Of a stretch of 64,000 bases of DNA, positions 1 to 7,421 are shown one piece after another. Source of the stretch: Streptomyces sp. NRRL S-244 (GTDB lineage Bacteria; Actinomycetota; Actinomycetes; Streptomycetales; Streptomycetaceae); contig NZ_JOCX01000003.1 of the NCBI RefSeq assembly GCF_000717915.1, positions 1 through 64,000 on the forward strand. The letters are read 5' to 3'. Position 1 is the first letter of the stretch. Every line of letters starts with the position of its first letter. The notes beneath the pieces are model-generated. The model was not told where the DNA came from. It worked only from the letters and a program-made list of their open reading frames with translations, and did no database searches. Made by a program: the position numbers and the translations under genes.

Positions 1-80
1 TCCCCATCACCGCAACCGCCACCGACACCACCACGGCAACCGCCACCACCACCTTCCCCCTCACCATCAACTGGTTCTGA
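1..80 (+). CDS. 3' end of a secreted protein, partial
   Basis: The frame entering from the left edge runs 25 codons to a TGA at 78-80. It is very Thr/Ala-rich and ends in TFPLTINWF. This resembles the last strands of bacterial Ig-like (He_PIG-type) domains that close many Streptomyces secreted hydrolases, and a strong hairpin follows the stop. Family and function cannot be fixed from this fragment. A non-coding origin is possible but less likely given the in-frame stop next to a terminator. Confidence 0.45.
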   Translation, partial: PITATATDTTTATATTTFPLTINWF

Positions 81-91
81 TCAGCGGCGGC

Positions 92-120
92 CGGGGGCGG
101 GTGCGCACCACCCGCCCCCG
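92..120 (+). terminator. hairpin terminator after the left-edge gene
   Basis: A perfect 12-bp GC stem (CGGGGGCGGGTG with its complement) closes a 5-nt loop, 11 nt after the stop at 80. There is no clear U-run, which is usual in Streptomyces. Confidence 0.6.
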
Positions 121-523
121 AAACCCCGCTTGGTTCCACGCGAAACAGTGACATGCATCACCACGGGACAACTGATCACGGAAGCATTACGTCCGTTCAC
201 CCTTCCCCGACATGTCGATATTTGTCCCACTCGAATCGACATTCCCCTCTTCGCCCGACATGGGTATCGCACGCAAGGGCGCCGTCTGCGGCAACTTGCC
301 ACGTCACGACCATGTCTGATGGTGGATCCCGATCTCACGCGGCCGGCCGGCCACCCGGTCAGCACGACTGTCCGCCCTTTTCAAGCCCGGCGTCCGGCCC
401 TGCTCCGCCGCCCGGCGGCGAGACTTGCCAGCCCGTTCCGGGGCTTCTAAGAATGGCGGCCCGGCCCCCGCGCTCCAGCAGCTCAGGCGCAGGACGCATC
501 GCAGAAACCACGTGAGGTCACGC
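121..523. other. gene-free leader upstream of the CAP-protein gene
   Basis: About 400 bases with no credible gene; the frames here have random composition. The segment is locally AT-richer than its surroundings around 150-260 and probably holds the promoter and a long 5' leader of the CAP gene. CGACAT occurs three times (208, 237, 256), once inside the palindrome CGACATGTCG, but the spacing is irregular. No riboswitch core was recognised. Confidence 0.4.
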
Positions 524-1297
524 ATGCACAAGCACCGCAAGAAGACGCACTACAAGAAAATAACCATCGCCGCCGTCACCCTGGGCCTCGTGGGAATACC
601 CACGGCCGCCATGGCATGCCTGCACACCAATGAGGCAGGTGGGGCGAAGGCCGGCGGCAGGCACGGCATGCGCCCCTCCCACAGCGTCCCCTCCCCCACC
701 GAGTCGATCCTGACCCTGACGGAACCGACGGACGCCCCCCTCCCGGTCGAGACGGCGACGGCCACGCCGGCCGCGCAGACCACGCAGGCCCCGGAGCCGA
801 CCCAGCCGGCCGCCGAGCCGACGCAGCAGCCTCCCGCGGCGAAGCCCGCGCGCCCTGCCCCGGCGAAGCCGACGGCTCCGCCCACCGCGCAGCAGCCGAC
901 CACCCCGACCGGTACGGCCTCCGGCCCGGCGGCCGAGGTGGTGGCCCTCGTGAACAAGGAGCGCGCCAAGGTCGGCTGCTCGGCGCTGACCGTCAATCCG
1001 AAGCTGACGGCCGCCGCGCTGAACCACAGCCAGGACATGGCCGCGCACTCCAACATGTCGCACACCGGCTCCGACGGCTCGGACCCGGGCGAGCGCATCA
1101 CCCGCAGCGGCTTCAGCTGGATGACGTACGGCGAGAACGTCGCGTACGGCTACAGCACGCCCGAGCAGGTCATGACCGGCTGGATGAACAGCCCCGGGCA
1201 CCGCGAGAACATCCTCAACTGTGCCTTCAAGGAGATCGGCGTCGGCCTCGCGCAGCCGAACTCCTACTGGACGCAGGACTTCGGCACGGCCCGCTGA
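524..1297 (+). CDS. secreted CAP (SCP/PR1)-domain protein
   Basis: A 257-residue exported protein. The basic N-terminus MHKHRKKTHYKK, a hydrophobic stretch and an AMA-C site near residue 31 look like a signal peptide. A low-complexity Pro/Thr/Ala linker follows to about residue 140, a cell-wall-spanning or glycosylated type of region. The last 115 residues form a CAP domain with the HSQDMA and GENVAYGY...MNSPGHRENIL signatures; the two His, the Glu and two Cys expected in the fold are present. CAP proteins in actinomycetes are extracellular and of mostly unknown activity. I chose the ATG at 524 over upstream in-frame starts because it begins the signal peptide and follows GAGGT. Transcription likely ends at the 1319-1356 hairpin. 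Confidence 0.88.
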   Translation: MHKHRKKTHYKKITIAAVTLGLVGIPTAAMACLHTNEAGGAKAGGRHGMRPSHSVPSPTESILTLTEPTDAPLPVETATATPAAQTTQAPEPTQPAAEPTQQPPAAKPARPAPAKPTAPPTAQQPTTPTGTASGPAAEVVALVNKERAKVGCSALTVNPKLTAAALNHSQDMAAHSNMSHTGSDGSDPGERITRSGFSWMTYGENVAYGYSTPEQVMTGWMNSPGHRENILNCAFKEIGVGLAQPNSYWTQDFGTAR

Positions 1298-1318
1298 CCG
1301 ACCCTGCCGACGGTTCGC

Positions 1319-1356
1319 GGCGACACCTCCACCCCCTGCCGGCCGGAGGTGTCGCC
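1319..1356. terminator. bidirectional terminator
   Basis: Stem GGCGACACCTCC (12 bp, perfect) with a 14-nt loop, located between the convergent CAP gene and the DinB-like gene. It can serve both. Confidence 0.65.
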
Positions 1357-1373
1357 GGGCCGGGGAGCGAGCG

Positions 1374-1931
1374 CTACTGGCCCACCCGGCCGTCGACGCA
1401 CTCGCGCAACAGGTCGGCCTGCCCGCAGTGCCGGGCGTACTCCTCGATGCGGTGCACCATCAGCTCCCGGATCGCGATCCCGTCCTTCCCCACCCGCTCG
1501 CCCAGATCCGGGTGCTCGGCCAGCGCGGCGTCGGTCGCGGCCTGCTCGCGCTCCAGATCGGCGTGGGCGGCATCGACCACGGCCTGCTCGGCGACGGCTC
1601 CGTGGAAGTCCGCGTCCTTCGCGCCGTACAGTTTCGGCACCGGTTCACCGTCGGTGATCCAGTTCCGCCAGTCCCGTTCCGCCTCGGCGAGGTGCCTCAG
1701 CAGGCCGAGCAGCGACATCGTCGAGGGCGGAACCGACCGGCGGGCCAGCTGCTCCGCGTCCAGTCCCTCGCACTTCATCCGCAGGGTCAGGCGGTAGTTC
1801 GCCAGGAAGTCCTGCAGCGTCGCGAGCTCGCCCTCCGGGCTGTTCTCGTTGTTGCGGGGGTCGTCGTCCGGGTCGGCCCACATGTCGGGGTAGACGGTTG
1901 CCTCGGTCCATCGCTCGGGTTGATCGCTCAT
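1374..1931 (-). CDS. DinB / DUF664 family protein
   Basis: 185 residues. After a short acidic N-terminus, the sequence LATLQDFLANYRLTL, the SLLGLLRHLAEAERDW helix and the C-terminal MVHRIEEYARHCGQADLLRE match the four-helix DUF664/DinB-like fold. The spaced His residues (LRHLAE, HRIEEYARHCGQ) are the usual metal-binding positions. In actinomycetes such proteins are often mycothiol-dependent transferases or detoxification enzymes, but the substrate cannot be told. I start at the ATG reading MSDQPERW; another ATG lies nine bases upstream and neither has a clear Shine-Dalgarno. It is last in a minus-strand series that begins near 3977. Confidence 0.8.
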   Translation of the reverse strand: MSDQPERWTEATVYPDMWADPDDDPRNNENSPEGELATLQDFLANYRLTLRMKCEGLDAEQLARRSVPPSTMSLLGLLRHLAEAERDWRNWITDGEPVPKLYGAKDADFHGAVAEQAVVDAAHADLEREQAATDAALAEHPDLGERVGKDGIAIRELMVHRIEEYARHCGQADLLRECVDGRVGQ

Positions 1932-1990
1932 GCGGCGCATGTTCGTACGCAACAGCCCTGGTGCGCCACTGAATTCACTTGACGGCTGCC

Positions 1991-2434
1991 TCAGCTCACC
2001 GCGCGCTTGACGAGTGCGCCGATCCGCGCCTCGTCGTCGGGCGTCAGCTCGGTCAGGGCGTAGGCGGCCGGCCACATCGTGCCGTCGTCGAGCTTCGCCA
2101 GGTCGCTGAAGCCGAGGGTGGCGTACCTCGTCTTGAACTTCTGCGCGCTCTGGAAGAAGCAGACGACCTTGCCGTCCCTCGCGTAGGCGGGCATGCCGTA
2201 CCAGAGCTTCGGCGTGAGCTCCGGCGCGTTGGCCTTGACGATGTCGTGGATGCGCTCGGCGATGACGCGGTCCGCGTCCGGCATGTCGGCGATCTTGGCC
2301 CGCACCTCGCCGTCCCCGTCCGCCTTGGCCGCCCGCGAGCCGCGGCGCGCGGTGGCCTTCAGCTCACTGGCACGCTCCTTCATCGCGTCCCGCTCCTCGG
2401 CCGTGAATCCGTCGTACTTCTCCGTGCTCGCCAT
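1991..2434 (-). CDS. DUF1801 (YdhG-like) family protein
   Basis: 147 residues. The central KLWYGMPAYARDGKVVCFFQSAQKFKTRYATLGF is the hallmark of the DUF1801/YdhG fold, related to the CyaY-like iron-chaperone superfamily. The N-terminus (FTAEERDAMKERASELKA) is charged and helical and includes a small Lys/Arg/Asp-rich insert. No biochemical role is established for actinobacterial members. It lies 60 bp upstream of the DinB-like gene on the same strand and may be co-transcribed with it. Confidence 0.8.
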   Translation of the reverse strand: MASTEKYDGFTAEERDAMKERASELKATARRGSRAAKADGDGEVRAKIADMPDADRVIAERIHDIVKANAPELTPKLWYGMPAYARDGKVVCFFQSAQKFKTRYATLGFSDLAKLDDGTMWPAAYALTELTPDDEARIGALVKRAVS

Positions 2435-2501
2435 GACGGGCGTCCTCTCTCATACGGGTCGTGGAAACTGATCGGTCGGTCGCCGGTGGGTCGGCGGCAG
2501 G

Positions 2502-3125
2502 TCAGGGCGCGGGCGTCAGCGACGCGGCCTCCCAGGCGAAGCCGTCCGGGTCGGCGAAGGCACCGGCGTCGCCGCCGAGCACGAGCCGGTGCGATCCCGT
2601 GCCGTCGGCGGGGACGCCGAGGTCCTTGGCGAGGGCGCGGCGCCCGTACAGCGCCAGCTTGACCCCGCCCGTCGGGGCCTGGAACTGGACGTACTTGCTG
2701 CCGAAGCTCTTCTCCACGGCGAGTCCGCGGCCGACGTAGAACCGCTTGCTCGCGGTCACGTCCGCGGATCCCAGCAGCAGCACCACCTCGTCGAACTGCA
2801 GAGGGGCCGGGCCGCTGTCCTTCTTCTGCGACGTGGCGACCTTCCAGATCGTCCCGTCCGGTGCCTGTACGACGCCGCCGTAGCCCCAGAAGGACTTGGC
2901 GGCCGGCTTCAGCGGCGTGGCACCGGCGTCGAGGGCGGCGCCGATGAAGCCGTTGACGACGGACGGCTGGGACACGGTGAGCGAGAGCGCGAACCCGCGG
3001 AAGCCGGTCGTCGGTGCCTGCGAGGCGCGCAGGCGGACCTGGGCGCCCAGACCGAAGGCGGTGTAGAAGCGGTCGGCGGCCGTGGGGTCGGCCACCTCGA
3101 GGGTGACGGATGCGATGGAGTTCAT
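2502..3125 (-). CDS. two-module VOC (glyoxalase/bleomycin-resistance) protein
   Basis: 207 residues with two VOC modules. The first (MNSIASVTLEVADPTAADRFY) ends near residue 95 and the second opens with FDEVVLLLGSADVTASKRFY. It resembles Streptomyces glyoxalase-like proteins that sit beside AraC regulators. The metal ligands are not the classical H/E set, so binding or detoxification is as likely as catalysis. Its ATG overlaps the TGA of the AraC gene (ATGA at 3122-3125), indicating translational coupling, so the regulator and this protein probably work together. Confidence 0.82.
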   Translation of the reverse strand: MNSIASVTLEVADPTAADRFYTAFGLGAQVRLRASQAPTTGFRGFALSLTVSQPSVVNGFIGAALDAGATPLKPAAKSFWGYGGVVQAPDGTIWKVATSQKKDSGPAPLQFDEVVLLLGSADVTASKRFYVGRGLAVEKSFGSKYVQFQAPTGGVKLALYGRRALAKDLGVPADGTGSHRLVLGGDAGAFADPDGFAWEAASLTPAP

Positions 3126-3535
3126 GTCCTTGACGCTAGTTGCGGCGGGGCGGCCGGTGCTTCTCGATTCCTGACCGGTCCGTAGGCGCTCGGCGGTACG
3201 CCGACCAGCTCGGTGAAGCGGGTGCCGAAGGTGCCGGGCGAAGGGCAGCCGACCGCGGAGCAGACCTCGGTGACGCCGAGGTCGCCCCGGCGCAGCAGCG
3301 CCGCCGCACGTTCGATGCGGCGCGCCACCAGATAGCCGTACGGCGACTGCCCGTACGCGAGCCGGAACTCCCGGCTGAGGTGCCCGGCCGCCATGCCGGC
3401 GCCGCGCGCGAGTGCCTCGACGTCCAGCGGCTGCGCGTACTCCCGGTCGATCCGGTCGCGGACGCGGCGCAGTCGGGCGAAATCCTTCAGGCGCTGCGCC
3501 TCGGTGAGTGCGCGCCCCCACGCGGGATTGCACAT
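3122..3535 (-). CDS. AraC-family transcriptional regulator (short)
   Basis: 137 residues, essentially only the double helix-turn-helix DNA-binding domain. Key features are LDVEALARGAGMAAGHLSREFR (first HTH), SPYGYLVARRIERAAALLRRG (linker helix) and VTEVCSAVGCPSPGTFGTRFTELVGVPPSAYG (second HTH with the AraC signature). There is no effector-binding domain, so it may respond through a partner or act constitutively. It is coupled to the downstream VOC gene by a 4-base overlap and lies 31 bp after another VOC gene, together forming a small regulated detoxification unit. Confidence 0.88.
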   Translation of the reverse strand: MCNPAWGRALTEAQRLKDFARLRRVRDRIDREYAQPLDVEALARGAGMAAGHLSREFRLAYGQSPYGYLVARRIERAAALLRRGDLGVTEVCSAVGCPSPGTFGTRFTELVGVPPSAYGPVRNREAPAAPPQLASRT

Positions 3536-3566
3536 ACGGGAACCCCCTCTGTTTCGGTGCCGCGGC

Positions 3567-3977
3567 TCAGCGGAGTTCTTGGATGCGGATCAGGTTGCCC
3601 GCGGGGTCGCGGAAGGCGCAGTCGCGGACGCCGTACGGCTGCTCGGTCGGTTCCTGGACGACCTCGGCGTCGCCGGCCTGGATCTTCTCGAAGGTGGCGT
3701 CGAGGTCCCCGGTGGCCAGCAGGATCCAGCCGTACGTGCCCTTGGCCATCATCTCGACGACGGTGCGGCGCTCGTCGTCGGTGATGCCGGGGTCGGCGGC
3801 CGGGGGCGCCAGGAGGATGGACGTGCCGGGCTGGCCGACGGGGCCGACGGTGATCCAGCGCATCTTGCCGTGCCCGACGTCGCTGCGGACCTCGAACCCG
3901 AGGGTGTCGCGGTAGAAGGCCAGCGCGGCCTCCGGGTCGTCGTGCGGCAGGAAGCTCGTGTGAATGGTGATGTCCAT
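3567..3977 (-). CDS. VOC family protein
   Basis: 136 residues forming one VOC module: MDITIHTSFLPHDDPEAALAFYRDTLGFEVR at the start and GVRDCAFRDPAGNLIRIQEL at the end. The shape is typical of glyoxalase-superfamily proteins in actinomycetes, function unknown. I start at the ATG reading MDITIH; an in-frame ATG three codons upstream is possible. It is the first gene of the minus-strand AraC/VOC run. Confidence 0.82.
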   Translation of the reverse strand: MDITIHTSFLPHDDPEAALAFYRDTLGFEVRSDVGHGKMRWITVGPVGQPGTSILLAPPAADPGITDDERRTVVEMMAKGTYGWILLATGDLDATFEKIQAGDAEVVQEPTEQPYGVRDCAFRDPAGNLIRIQELR

Positions 3978-4038
3978 GACCAACACGGTAGTTGGGGGGC
4001 CAGGCCCCGCGCTTCTCCGTTCCTGATCCGTCCGCCGG

Positions 4039-4140
4039 TCACTTTCCGACGGTGTTCATCAGGATGATCGCCGCGAGGTCGGCGAGGATGACGAAGAGGA
4101 TGCCGAAGATCGCGATCCAGGCCCGGCGTGATTCGTCCAT
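4039..4140 (-). CDS. 33-residue single-pass membrane peptide
   Basis: A short frame encodes a charged head MDESRRAW, one continuous hydrophobic helix (IAIFGILFVILADLAAIIL) and a short polar tail ending VGK. Such composition is unlikely by chance in GC-rich DNA. It lies between the VOC gene and the divergent two-component system, with GTATC boxes 62 bp upstream of its start, so it may be divergently controlled with the regulator gene. No Shine-Dalgarno is obvious. Function unknown; a small membrane partner of the nearby sensor kinase is possible but unproven. Confidence 0.6.
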   Translation of the reverse strand: MDESRRAWIAIFGILFVILADLAAIILMNTVGK

Positions 4141-4201
4141 GCGTTTCAGTCAAGCCCCACGGCCCCGGAGCGGCAACCAGAGTGCCTCCGGGGCGGGTTT
4201 T

Positions 4202-4217
4202 GTATCCGCCGCGTATC
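4202..4217. promoter_or_regulatory. two GTATC direct repeats 11 bp apart, putative OmpR-type operator
   Basis: GTATCCG at 4202 and GTATCAG at 4213 are one helical turn apart, the spacing typical of OmpR/PhoB-family binding sites. They lie in the divergent region between the 33-residue peptide and the response regulator. The same core in inverted orientation (CNGATAC) recurs upstream of the exporter genes. Confidence 0.45.
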
Positions 4218-4349
4218 AGCGAGCGCGTGGTTGCCCATCGAAGCGCGAGACCGGGTCGGCGGGGCCGTCGCCGCGCCCGCCACCTGCCGTATCGTTCCTT
4301 TTCGGGTCGCCCGCCGCCCCCGCCCGTCCGCCCCACAGGAGTCCTCCCC

Positions 4350-5135
4350 GTGTCCTCGTCCGCGCCCTCCCCGGCCTCTCCGCGCCCCGTGCGCGTCTTG
4401 CTGGTGGAGGACGACGAGCTGATGCGCCGCTCCTTCACGGTCGCCCTCGAACGCTACGGCTACCGGGTGGAGGCCGCGGCCGACGGGCTCGCGGGGCTGG
4501 AGCTCTTCCGTGACGGCGACCGTGGCAGCAGCGACAACGGCAGCAGCAGCGGCGACAACGGCTTCGACCTGCTGATTCTCGACGTGATGCTGCCCGGCCT
4601 GGACGGCATCGGCCTGTGCCGCAGGGTCCGGGAGACCAGCCTCGTGCCGATCCTGATGATGTCCGCCCGCGGCGACGGGCTCGACATCGTGGCCGGTCTG
4701 GAGGCCGGGGCGGACGACTACGTCGTCAAGCCCGTGGACACCTACGTACTCGTGGCCCGCATCCGCTCGCTGCTGCGGCGGGCGACGTACGCGCCCTCGG
4801 CCGCCGGAGCCGGGCGCACCGCGGGCGAGGAGCCGGCCCCCTCCGAGGGGAACCTGCTGGTCTTCGGGGACCTGACCCTCGACACCGGCGGCCTGGAAGT
4901 CTTCGTCTCCGGAAGCCCGGTGGCGCTGACCCCGACCGAGCTGAAGCTGCTGCTGGAGTTCGCCGCCCACCCGGGCGTCGTACTGGAGCGGCACACCCTG
5001 CTGCGCAACGTCTGGGAGTACGGCTGGGACGGCGACAGCCGGGTCGTGGACCTGTGCGTGCAGCGGCTGCGCCGGAAGCTCGGCCGGGACCGGATCGAGA
5101 CGGTCCGCGGCTTCGGCTACAAGCTCAGGCGCTGA
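4350..5135 (+). CDS. OmpR-family response regulator
   Basis: 261 residues. The receiver domain shows acidic residues in LLVEDDE, the phospho-acceptor Asp in LLILDVMLPGLDG, the Thr/Ser position in LMMSARGD and the Lys in DYVVKPVD. A winged-helix output domain follows (PVALTPTELKLLLEFAAHPG ... GDSRVVDLCVQRLRRKLG ... VRGFGYKLR). An unusual Ser/Asn/Gly/Asp insert (GSSDNGSSSGDNG) sits between helix 2 and strand 3 of the receiver. The GTG start follows AGGAG at 4337-4341. Only 5 nt separate it from the kinase gene. Likely regulator of the downstream ABC exporter through the repeats at 6461-6526. Confidence 0.92.
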   Translation: MSSSAPSPASPRPVRVLLVEDDELMRRSFTVALERYGYRVEAAADGLAGLELFRDGDRGSSDNGSSSGDNGFDLLILDVMLPGLDGIGLCRRVRETSLVPILMMSARGDGLDIVAGLEAGADDYVVKPVDTYVLVARIRSLLRRATYAPSAAGAGRTAGEEPAPSEGNLLVFGDLTLDTGGLEVFVSGSPVALTPTELKLLLEFAAHPGVVLERHTLLRNVWEYGWDGDSRVVDLCVQRLRRKLGRDRIETVRGFGYKLRR

Positions 5136-5140
5136 GACCG

Positions 5141-6439
5141 GTGCGCCCGTACCGCCGACTCCCCCGCCCGTACCGCCGACTCCCCCGGCCGGACCGCGTC
5201 TCCCTGCGCTGGAAGATCGCCGCGCTGGCCGCGGCCACCGCCTGCCTCGTCGCGGCGGCCGTCGGCGTGCTCGTCCACCTGTGGACCGCGAGCGACATCC
5301 GCAGCCGGGCCGAGATGCGGGCGTTCAACGGCGTGTACGCGGCCATGGAGACGTACCGGCGCACCGGGACGCTGGTGGACGGTGCCGAGCTCGATCCCGC
5401 CGGGCTGCCCCTCGTACTGGACCACCCGGCGGACGGCGACCGGCACACGGCCTACGACGGGCACGTGGACAACAACGTCGGGCCGAGCGTCTGGGCCGCC
5501 CAGCGGGTCGGCGGCCCGGGCAGCCCGGTGCTGGCCGTCCAGGTCAGCATGAACTCGGAGCTTTACGACCTGCGCCGGCTCGACATGAGCGTGACGGTGG
5601 CCTCCCTCGTCTCGCTCGCGGCCGCCGTGCCCCTGGCGGCCTACGGGGCCGGGCTGCTGGGCCGCCGGCTGCGGCGGGTCTCCGAGACGGCCGGGCGGAT
5701 CTCCGCCGGTGACCTGGACGCCCGTACCGGGCCCACCAAGGGCGGCGACGAGGTGGCCGACATCGCCGCCACCGTCGACCTCATGGCCGACAGCCTCGGC
5801 CGGCGGCTGCGGACCGAGCGCCAGTTCACTGCGGACGTGGCCCACGAGCTGCGCACCCCGGTCGGCGGTCTGCTGGCCGCCACCGATCTGCTGCCGCCCG
5901 GTGAGACGGAGGACCTGGTCAGGGGCCGCGTACGCGATCTGCGCGGGCTGGTCGAGGACCTGCTGGAGATCTCCCGGCTGGACGCGGGCGCGGAGCATCC
6001 CGTCCGCGCCCGTGTGCCGCTCGGCGCGGTCGTCCGCGAGGCCGTGGCCCGCACCGGGTTCGACGCGCCGGTCACCGTGACCGAAGCTGCGGGGACGGCG
6101 GCCGCCGAGACCGGGGAGACCGTAGAAACCGATCCGCGCCGCCTCGAGCGGATCGTCGGCAACCTCGTCGTCAACGCCCACCGGCACGGCGCGACCCCGG
6201 TCGAGGTCACCGTCGAGGGCCGTACCGTCGTCGTACGCGACCACGGCCCCGGCTTCCCTCCCGACCTGCTGCGCGACGGTCCGCGCCGCTTCCACACGGG
6301 CGCGGCCGAGCGCGGCTCGGGCCACGGCCTGGGCCTGACCATCGCCCTGGGCCAGGCCCGGGTCCTCGGCGCCGAGCTGCGCCTGGCCAACGGCCCTGAC
6401 GGCGGCGCCGTCGCCACCCTGCGCCTGCCGCCGTCCTGA
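5141..6439 (+). CDS. sensor histidine kinase
   Basis: 432 residues. A basic N-terminal repeat is followed by TM1 (about residues 24-45), an extracytoplasmic sensor loop of about 100 residues, TM2 (about 150-175), HAMP (RISAGDLDART), a HisKA box (FTADVAHELRTPVGGLLA with the phosphorylated His) and a HATPase with N box NLVVNAHRHG, DHGPGF and GSGHGLGLTIA. Forms a two-component pair with the gene just upstream. The signal is unknown; the neighbouring exporter suggests envelope stress or an antimicrobial. The GTG start is inferred from the position right after the regulator stop. Confidence 0.9.
   Translation: MRPYRRLPRPYRRLPRPDRVSLRWKIAALAAATACLVAAAVGVLVHLWTASDIRSRAEMRAFNGVYAAMETYRRTGTLVDGAELDPAGLPLVLDHPADGDRHTAYDGHVDNNVGPSVWAAQRVGGPGSPVLAVQVSMNSELYDLRRLDMSVTVASLVSLAAAVPLAAYGAGLLGRRLRRVSETAGRISAGDLDARTGPTKGGDEVADIAATVDLMADSLGRRLRTERQFTADVAHELRTPVGGLLAATDLLPPGETEDLVRGRVRDLRGLVEDLLEISRLDAGAEHPVRARVPLGAVVREAVARTGFDAPVTVTEAAGTAAAETGETVETDPRRLERIVGNLVVNAHRHGATPVEVTVEGRTVVVRDHGPGFPPDLLRDGPRRFHTGAAERGSGHGLGLTIALGQARVLGAELRLANGPDGGAVATLRLPPS
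5144..5185 (+). repeat. perfect 21-bp tandem duplication in the kinase N-terminus
   Basis: Two identical 21-bp units (5144-5164, 5165-5185) encode RPYRRLP twice, immediately after the GTG start. The reading frame is kept, giving the kinase a basic cytoplasmic tail that probably varies in copy number between strains. Confidence 0.85.
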
Positions 6440-6460
6440 CGGGCCCGCCCCGCTACGCAA

Positions 6461-6526
6461 CCGATACGAAGCGACGCGGACGCCGATACACGGCGGCCCG
6501 GGTCCCGATACACGTCCCGGACACCC
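6461..6526 (+). promoter_or_regulatory. three CCGATAC direct repeats at 22-bp period, putative regulator binding array
   Basis: CCGATAC occurs at exactly 6461, 6483 and 6505, two helical turns apart, between the kinase stop and the exporter ATPase start. Evenly phased direct repeats suit an OmpR-type regulator. The core matches, in reverse orientation, the GTATC pair at 4202-4217 before the response-regulator gene. Confidence 0.55.
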
Positions 6527-6563
6527 TTCGAAGTGCATCTACCCGCACCGAAGAGGAGTCCCC

Positions 6564-7346
6564 GTGACCGCCGCACCCTTTGACGCCCTCGCGCCGCACC
6601 CCATGACCGGGTTCGCTGCGGCCACCAGCGACCTGTCGAAGGTCTACGGCAGCGGCGACACCCGCGTCGTCGCGCTGGACCGTGTCAGCATCGCCTTCCG
6701 GGAGGGTGAGTTCACCGCGATCATGGGCCCTTCCGGCTGCGGCAAGTCCACCCTGATGCACTGCGCCGCCGGCCTCGACTCGGTCAGCTCCGGCTCCGTA
6801 CGCATCGGCACCACCGAGCTGAGCGGCCTGGGCGACCGGCAGCTCACCGAGCTGCGCCGCGACCGGATCGGCTTCATCTTCCAGGCCTTCAACCTGCTGC
6901 CGACGCTGACCGCGCTGGAGAACATCACGCTGCCGCTCAGCATCGCCGGCCGCCGCCCCGACCGGCAGTGGCTGGACCGCGTGGTCTCCATGGTCGGCCT
7001 CTCCCAGCGGCTCGGCCACCGGCCCGGACAGCTGTCCGGCGGGCAGCAGCAGCGCGTGGCGGTGGCCCGCGCCCTGGCCTCCCGGCCCGCGATCGTCTTC
7101 GGCGACGAGCCCACCGGCAACCTCGACTCCCGAGCCGGGGCCGAGGTCCTCGGCTTCCTGCGCGACTCCGTGCGCGAGCTCGGCCAGACCGTGGTCATGG
7201 TGACCCACGACCCGGTCGCAGCCGGCTATGCCGACCGCGTGGTCTTCCTCTCGGACGGCCGACTGGTCGACGAGATGTCCCGTCCCACCCCGGACCGGGT
7301 CCTGGACCGGATGAAGGCGTTCGACGCCCGCTCCCGCACCAGCTGA
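6564..7346 (+). CDS. ABC exporter ATP-binding protein (MacB/LolD type)
   Basis: 260 residues. Walker A GPSGCGKST, Q-loop FQAFNLLPTLTALEN (typical of the MacB/LolD class), signature LSGGQQQRVAVARALA, Walker B IVFGDEPTGNLDS and the H-loop VTHDP are all present. A 20-residue N-terminal extension precedes the domain. The GTG start follows GAGGAG. It pairs with the FtsX-like permease downstream to export peptides, lipids or drugs, or to act as a mechanotransmitter. The array at 6461-6526 sits in its promoter region. Confidence 0.93.
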   Translation: MTAAPFDALAPHPMTGFAAATSDLSKVYGSGDTRVVALDRVSIAFREGEFTAIMGPSGCGKSTLMHCAAGLDSVSSGSVRIGTTELSGLGDRQLTELRRDRIGFIFQAFNLLPTLTALENITLPLSIAGRRPDRQWLDRVVSMVGLSQRLGHRPGQLSGGQQQRVAVARALASRPAIVFGDEPTGNLDSRAGAEVLGFLRDSVRELGQTVVMVTHDPVAAGYADRVVFLSDGRLVDEMSRPTPDRVLDRMKAFDARSRTS

Positions 7347-7421
7347 CCCACGTCTCCCTCCCCCGGCCCCCGGATCCCGGCCCTCCGGCTCCACGTACGC
7401 CCACGTCCCCGAAAGCTGCCC

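Noticed and set aside
190..261. Three CGACAT copies as an operator array
   Set aside because: Irregular spacing (29 and 19 bp) and low information content; chance is likely.
2502..3977. VOC proteins as antibiotic-resistance determinants
   Set aside because: The VOC fold alone does not indicate fosfomycin or bleomycin resistance, and the diagnostic metal ligands were not seen.
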